Assembly (NCBI GenBank): GCA_047618505.1
Contig: JBLHLB010000147.1
Coordinates: forward strand, 1-9,404
Source of the DNA: JBLHLB01 sp047618505
GTDB lineage: Bacteria; Planctomycetota; UBA1135; GCA-002686595
Direction of reading: 5' to 3'
DNA: 9,404 bases
The position numbers were made by a program, and so were the translations under genes. Of this stretch, positions 6,200 through 9,404 are shown piece after piece (positions within the stretch are counted from its first letter, which is position 1; every line of letters begins with the position of its first letter). The notes below the pieces were generated by a model that worked only from the letters and a program-made list of their open reading frames with translations, did no database searches and had not been told where the DNA came from.

Positions 6200-9010
6200 G
6201 TGGATCCCCTCCTCGGAACGATGACTCCTTCGGAATCAAAATTGTCGGCAGAGACCCTGCTCTTGGAAATGACCTGGTTGCGTGGCCTGGCCCGCAGTCT
6301 GGTGATGGATTCAAGTGCAGCTGAGGATGTCCTCCAGGACACTTGGCTGATCGCGCTGCAGAGGAAGCCCCCGGGGTTGGGTGGTGGGCGTTTGCGTGCT
6401 TGGTTGACAACGGTGGCACGCAATGTTGCGCGCCGCCGTTTCCGCGACGAAGCAACTCGTCGGGGGCATGAAGAGGACAGCGTCGACACGGCGCAGGTTT
6501 CAGTGTCCGACGAGGTCGAGCGCCTGCGGCTCCAACGACTTGTGGCCGAGCACGTCCTTCGACTGCGTGAGCCCTACCGAACCGCAGTCTTGCTGCGTTT
6601 CCAGGAAGGACTCTCCTACGGAGATATGGCGACGCGCCTGAAGGTGCGTGAGGAGACCGTTCGACAGCGCGTGTCCCGTGGCCTCGCACTTCTGCGAGAG
6701 CTGCTAGACGCTCACTTCAAGGGGGACCGCCCGGCCTGGTGCTTGGCACTCGCCCCCCTCACGAAAACCGGTGGCCCCGGGCCGCTGGGAACGACTCTTA
6801 CTCTCGGAGGGATTGCGATGGGAACGAAACTTGCGCTTGCTGCGGCAGCACTTGTGTTGGTCGTGGTGGGGCTACAGATCTGGAAAGGGACAAGCGAGGG
6901 GGTGACGGCGACAGCCTCCGCGGAAGCGCCGGCCGTCTTGACGCTTGAGGAGCCCATTGAGGAAGCGCCAGTGAACGAAGTTCATGGGTCGACATCGGAG
7001 CGACTCGCTGTCCCACTGGATCCCCCAACGGAAGTCGTCGGAGCCCTTGCAACGGCCGACGCGGAGCGCGACCTGCAGGGGCGCGTGATCGATCCCCAGG
7101 GGAACCCCGTCGCCGGTGCGCGGATCACCCTGCGCCGAGACGACGTGGGGGAATACTCGGTCTTGGATCTGACCCGGGACTCCAGCGGTGAACTCATTGC
7201 CGAACTTGAGAGCGACAGCCTGGGCGAGTTCGCGATTCCTCTCGATGCGGGTCGACCTTCGACGCTGCGTGTCGAAAAGCAGGGCTTCGCGCCCGCCGTT
7301 CGACTTGACCGCTACGCCGGTGAGTACCTTGAGGTGCGCCTCGGTCTCGGGGCGACGCTCAGTGGACGCGTCGTGCGGGCAGAGGATGGCGAGGGTCTCC
7401 AGGCCCGAATTCGCGGCCGCCAGACCCGGATTGGGTCCCTCGAGATTTTCGATGAACTAACGGATGCAGAGGGGTTCTTCACGATTGGAGGGCTCGACGC
7501 TTCGACGGTCAGAATCGACGTCATGCCTGAAGATGCCTCACGCCCCAAATTGATGGATGTCCAGTTAGTGGCGGGTGAAGTCGTGGAGCAAGTTATCGAA
7601 TGTGAGGCGGGCTTCGCCCTGCGCGGCCGTGTTTCCGATGCGCGCAATGGGGCGCCGGTCGTCGGCGCCGAGGTCAGCGAAGGCTGGACCTTCCAGCACA
7701 CGATTCGGACCGATGAACGTGGGGAATTCCTGATGGAGAATATCAGGCGTGAGGGCGTCTACGATGTCGCCGTGCGGGCGGCAGGCTTTGGTCGCCAGAA
7801 GCTCAAATTGACGCCCATTGTGGATGGATTTGTGACCTTGAACTTCGAGTTGGTTCCCGGCCGCAGAGTCCTCGGGCGCATCGTCGATGCCAGGGGAAGT
7901 CCGGTGGCTGATGCCTATGTGGCGGCGGTTGCCTCGAGCTTCGAGAATCGCATGCAGAAGCTCGATTGGCTTTCGACGCGCAGTCGCGCGGATGGCGAAT
8001 TCGAGATTGTGGACCTACGGCCTGATGCGCGCCACGTGCTCTATGTCTTGCGCGAGGGCCTTGGGGCCGTGATCTACGATTTCCCCGACAACGAGCATGA
8101 CCTGACGACGATCGAACTCGGAGCGGTCGCCCTTCAGGACCCCCTCGGATTACGGGGTGTTGTGATTGGGCCCTCCGGTGAGCCGGCGGTGGATTGCCGG
8201 GTCGAACTGAAGGGCGTGAACGACAACCGAGGACTCCTGGGCGGGACTCCAGTGGAGGGAATTGAAGCCTACTGTGGTCGTCGCGATGCACGCACGGATC
8301 ACCGGGGTCGCTTCTCCTTCTCGGACTTGGCCGTTGGCGAGTACAGACTCGCTGCGCGGCAAGTTGACTCGCGCTGGCACACCAAAGAGGTGGTCATCGA
8401 CGGAGCGGATGGGATTCAGGAGGTTGAGATTAAGCTACCTGAGGGCATGGTGGTCGGGGGCCAGGTGTTCGGCACGGAGGGCGAGCTAGTCGGTGATATC
8501 TTCGTCCAGGTCGAGCCGATGGAGGGGACCCCGGGGCCTGGCGGACATGATTTTGTCGATGCCGATGGGCAGTTCCGAATGGCCGGGTTGCGTAAGGGAT
8601 TTTTCCGTCTCGAGGCTATTCCCATGGACGCCGCGCAGCAGGGACGCGGGACTATGTTGTCCACTGTGATGGAGGTTGCCTCGGGCTCTGAGTCCCTTGA
8701 GATTCATATGCCCGCGGCGCTCCGAATAAGCGGGCACGTGTTCGACGCCGATGGCCGCCCGGTGATGAGCGCAACGGTTCGCGCGATAGACAGAGCCGGC
8801 GAGATGGCAGCCCTCTCGCGCACCACCGAGGACGGGAGCTTCGTCCTCGCCCTGGAGGGTGGCCTCGGGGAGCTCGATCTAGTCGCGACTCCGCCACCGA
8901 CTGAGGGGCCGTTCTATGACTACGCCAGCGTCGACCCCGCTGCTGCGGCCCACCTCAAGGGAGTTGCTGCTGAGACAGAAGGTCTATTGATTCTCCTGCC
9001 CGCGCGCTAA
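6200..9010 (+). CDS. ECF-type sigma factor fused to a transmembrane helix and seven carboxypeptidase-regulatory-like modules
   Basis: A 936-residue fusion. Residues 18-87 are sigma region 2 (AAEDVLQDTWLIALQR, then RAWLTTVARNVARRRFRDEA for -10 recognition). Residues 105-170 are region 4 (EPYRTAVLLRFQEGLSYGDMA followed by the KVREETVRQRVSRGLALLREL helix-turn-helix). A short linker (RPAWCLALAPL) leads to one hydrophobic helix at about 209-226, then an acidic spacer. Seven repeats of the CarboxypepD_reg type follow, each opening with a pattern such as LQGRVIDPQGNPVAGARI: about 290-380, 385-467, 470-552, 556-641, 648-748, 750-838 and 840-935. I infer a membrane-tethered sigma factor whose outer part may sense envelope or extracellular conditions. 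No anti-sigma zinc motif or adjacent anti-sigma gene is visible. Planctomycete ECF factors with large C-terminal extensions are known; the exact architecture and regulon here are not. A strong internal start lies at codon 207. Confidence 0.9.
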   Translation: MDPLLGTMTPSESKLSAETLLLEMTWLRGLARSLVMDSSAAEDVLQDTWLIALQRKPPGLGGGRLRAWLTTVARNVARRRFRDEATRRGHEEDSVDTAQVSVSDEVERLRLQRLVAEHVLRLREPYRTAVLLRFQEGLSYGDMATRLKVREETVRQRVSRGLALLRELLDAHFKGDRPAWCLALAPLTKTGGPGPLGTTLTLGGIAMGTKLALAAAALVLVVVGLQIWKGTSEGVTATASAEAPAVLTLEEPIEEAPVNEVHGSTSERLAVPLDPPTEVVGALATADAERDLQGRVIDPQGNPVAGARITLRRDDVGEYSVLDLTRDSSGELIAELESDSLGEFAIPLDAGRPSTLRVEKQGFAPAVRLDRYAGEYLEVRLGLGATLSGRVVRAEDGEGLQARIRGRQTRIGSLEIFDELTDAEGFFTIGGLDASTVRIDVMPEDASRPKLMDVQLVAGEVVEQVIECEAGFALRGRVSDARNGAPVVGAEVSEGWTFQHTIRTDERGEFLMENIRREGVYDVAVRAAGFGRQKLKLTPIVDGFVTLNFELVPGRRVLGRIVDARGSPVADAYVAAVASSFENRMQKLDWLSTRSRADGEFEIVDLRPDARHVLYVLREGLGAVIYDFPDNEHDLTTIELGAVALQDPLGLRGVVIGPSGEPAVDCRVELKGVNDNRGLLGGTPVEGIEAYCGRRDARTDHRGRFSFSDLAVGEYRLAARQVDSRWHTKEVVIDGADGIQEVEIKLPEGMVVGGQVFGTEGELVGDIFVQVEPMEGTPGPGGHDFVDADGQFRMAGLRKGFFRLEAIPMDAAQQGRGTMLSTVMEVASGSESLEIHMPAALRISGHVFDADGRPVMSATVRAIDRAGEMAALSRTTEDGSFVLALEGGLGELDLVATPPPTEGPFYDYASVDPAAAAHLKGVAAETEGLLILLPAR
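6806..6820 (+). promoter_or_regulatory. Internal Shine-Dalgarno and in-frame ATG at the membrane segment of the sigma fusion
   Basis: GGAGG (6806-6810) is followed by 7 bases and an in-frame ATG (6818-6820, codon 207). The new N-terminus would be MGTKLALAAAALVLVVVG, which looks like a signal peptide or anchor. Translation from here would give a 730-residue membrane or exported module protein without the sigma domain. This site is better than the one at the annotated gene start. Confidence 0.55.
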
Positions 9011-9159
9011 ATCGTGGTGTGGAGTCCGGGTTATGCATGCTCATTTGGATTCCTTGGAATGAATAGAGTCGAGGAGGCGATTAGCGCTGGGCCGGGGGGG
9101 ACGAGAATCTAGAATGAGCGGCGTATCGCCCCGATTCGCAAGTCGCGCCCCGCCGGTCT
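9011..9159. other. Intergenic region between the sigma fusion and the cytochrome gene
   Basis: 149 bases with no gene. It contains a short palindrome ATTCC-TT-GGAAT (9049-9060), but no hairpin plus T-tract terminator and no clear promoter. Whether the cytochrome is co-transcribed with the sigma fusion cannot be decided from sequence. Confidence 0.4.
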
Positions 9160-9404
9160 ATGTTCAAAGCAACCACGCTTGGCAGTTCACTTCTTCTGTT
9201 CGTCGTCGCCTTCGCCTGTCGTGGGAGTGGGGATTGGGATATTGGACCGAAGGTGGCAGGGGGAGACCCCGGGGCGGATCGGTTGCTGGCCTTGGCGCAG
9301 TGCAGCGCCTGTCATGCCTTGCCCGATGACGCGAATGGACTCGCCGGGCATTCGATGGCGCCGGACTTGGCGAACCTGGGTGGGCGCATGGGCGCCAAGG
9401 AGTT
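9160..9404 (+). CDS. Exported c-type cytochrome, probable lipoprotein (3' end off the window)
   Basis: The ATG at 9160 is the first start in its frame after a stop at 9115, and the frame stays open to the right edge (81 full codons). The N-terminus MFKATTLGSSLLLFVVAFAC is a short export signal ending in Cys20, a lipobox-like AFAC (not canonical, with Phe at -2), so lipid anchoring is likely but not certain. After a short linker comes CSACH (residues 48-52, nucleotides 9301-9315), the CxxCH site where haem c is bound through two thioethers with His as axial ligand. The segment SMAPDLANLGGRMGAKE fits the start of the conserved region after the haem site in monohaem cytochrome c domains. The Met axial ligand and any further domains lie beyond the window. 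It probably acts in periplasmic electron transfer. Only a weak ribosome binding site precedes it. Confidence 0.85.
   Translation, partial: MFKATTLGSSLLLFVVAFACRGSGDWDIGPKVAGGDPGADRLLALAQCSACHALPDDANGLAGHSMAPDLANLGGRMGAKE

Noticed and set aside
5940..6224. Plus-strand open frame of 94 residues upstream of the sigma gene
   Set aside because: It overlaps the sigma start in another frame, spans the inverted repeats and has no family-like features.
7803..8291. 162-residue minus-strand open frame inside the sigma fusion
   Set aside because: Antisense shadow; Arg/Pro/Ser-rich and fully covered by the module repeats on the plus strand.
9114..9329. 71-residue plus-strand open frame from the ATG at 9114
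   Set aside because: It is out of frame with the cytochrome c coding sequence, which has the CSACH motif and an export signal; its own product is Arg-rich noise.
1..9404. CRISPR array, tRNA, rRNA, insertion sequence or attachment site
   Set aside because: No repeat-spacer pattern, cloverleaf-type sequence, transposase or terminal inverted repeats with target duplications were seen.

Overview
The window is GC-rich, tightly packed bacterial DNA with GTG as well as ATG starts. Three things suggest the phylum Planctomycetota or a close relative: an ECF sigma factor fused through one membrane helix to a long stack of carboxypeptidase-regulatory-like (beta-sandwich) modules; secreted M14 peptidases carrying DxDxDG calcium-type inserts; and a lipoprotein-like cytochrome c. 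This placement is inferred from gene style only, because there is no rRNA or other marker gene here.

Layout, left to right. (1) 1-3085, plus strand: two paralogous secreted M14 zinc-carboxypeptidase-like genes, overlapping by one base (TAGTG). The first is cut by the left edge and appears to have lost every catalytic residue that can be checked. The second is complete and keeps them all. (2) 3129-4067, minus strand: a secreted LolA-like (outer-membrane lipoprotein-sorting type) protein, convergent with the peptidases. (3) 4240-5424, plus strand: a PlsC-type glycerolipid acyltransferase with a membrane-anchored C-terminus, divergent from the LolA-like gene. (4) 5428-5814, minus strand: the remains of an outer-membrane beta-barrel gene in which the homologous-looking reading frame jumps at least twice. 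(5) 5815-6199: about 385 bases with no convincing gene, but with a perfect 8+8 inverted repeat and a second hairpin upstream of the sigma gene. (6) 6200-9010, plus strand: the 936-residue ECF sigma-transmembrane-seven-module fusion, which contains a strong internal ribosome binding site and ATG exactly at the membrane segment. (7) 9160 to the right edge, plus strand: the start of a c-type cytochrome with a lipoprotein-like signal and a CSACH haem motif.

Most of the products belong to the cell envelope: secreted peptidases, a lipoprotein carrier-like protein, a phospholipid acyltransferase, a decayed beta-barrel, a membrane-tethered transcription factor and an exported cytochrome. No single pathway clearly links them, and I see no defence system, CRISPR array, mobile element, tRNA or rRNA. 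The most unusual items are the dead/active M14 pair and the sigma fusion with its internal translation start.
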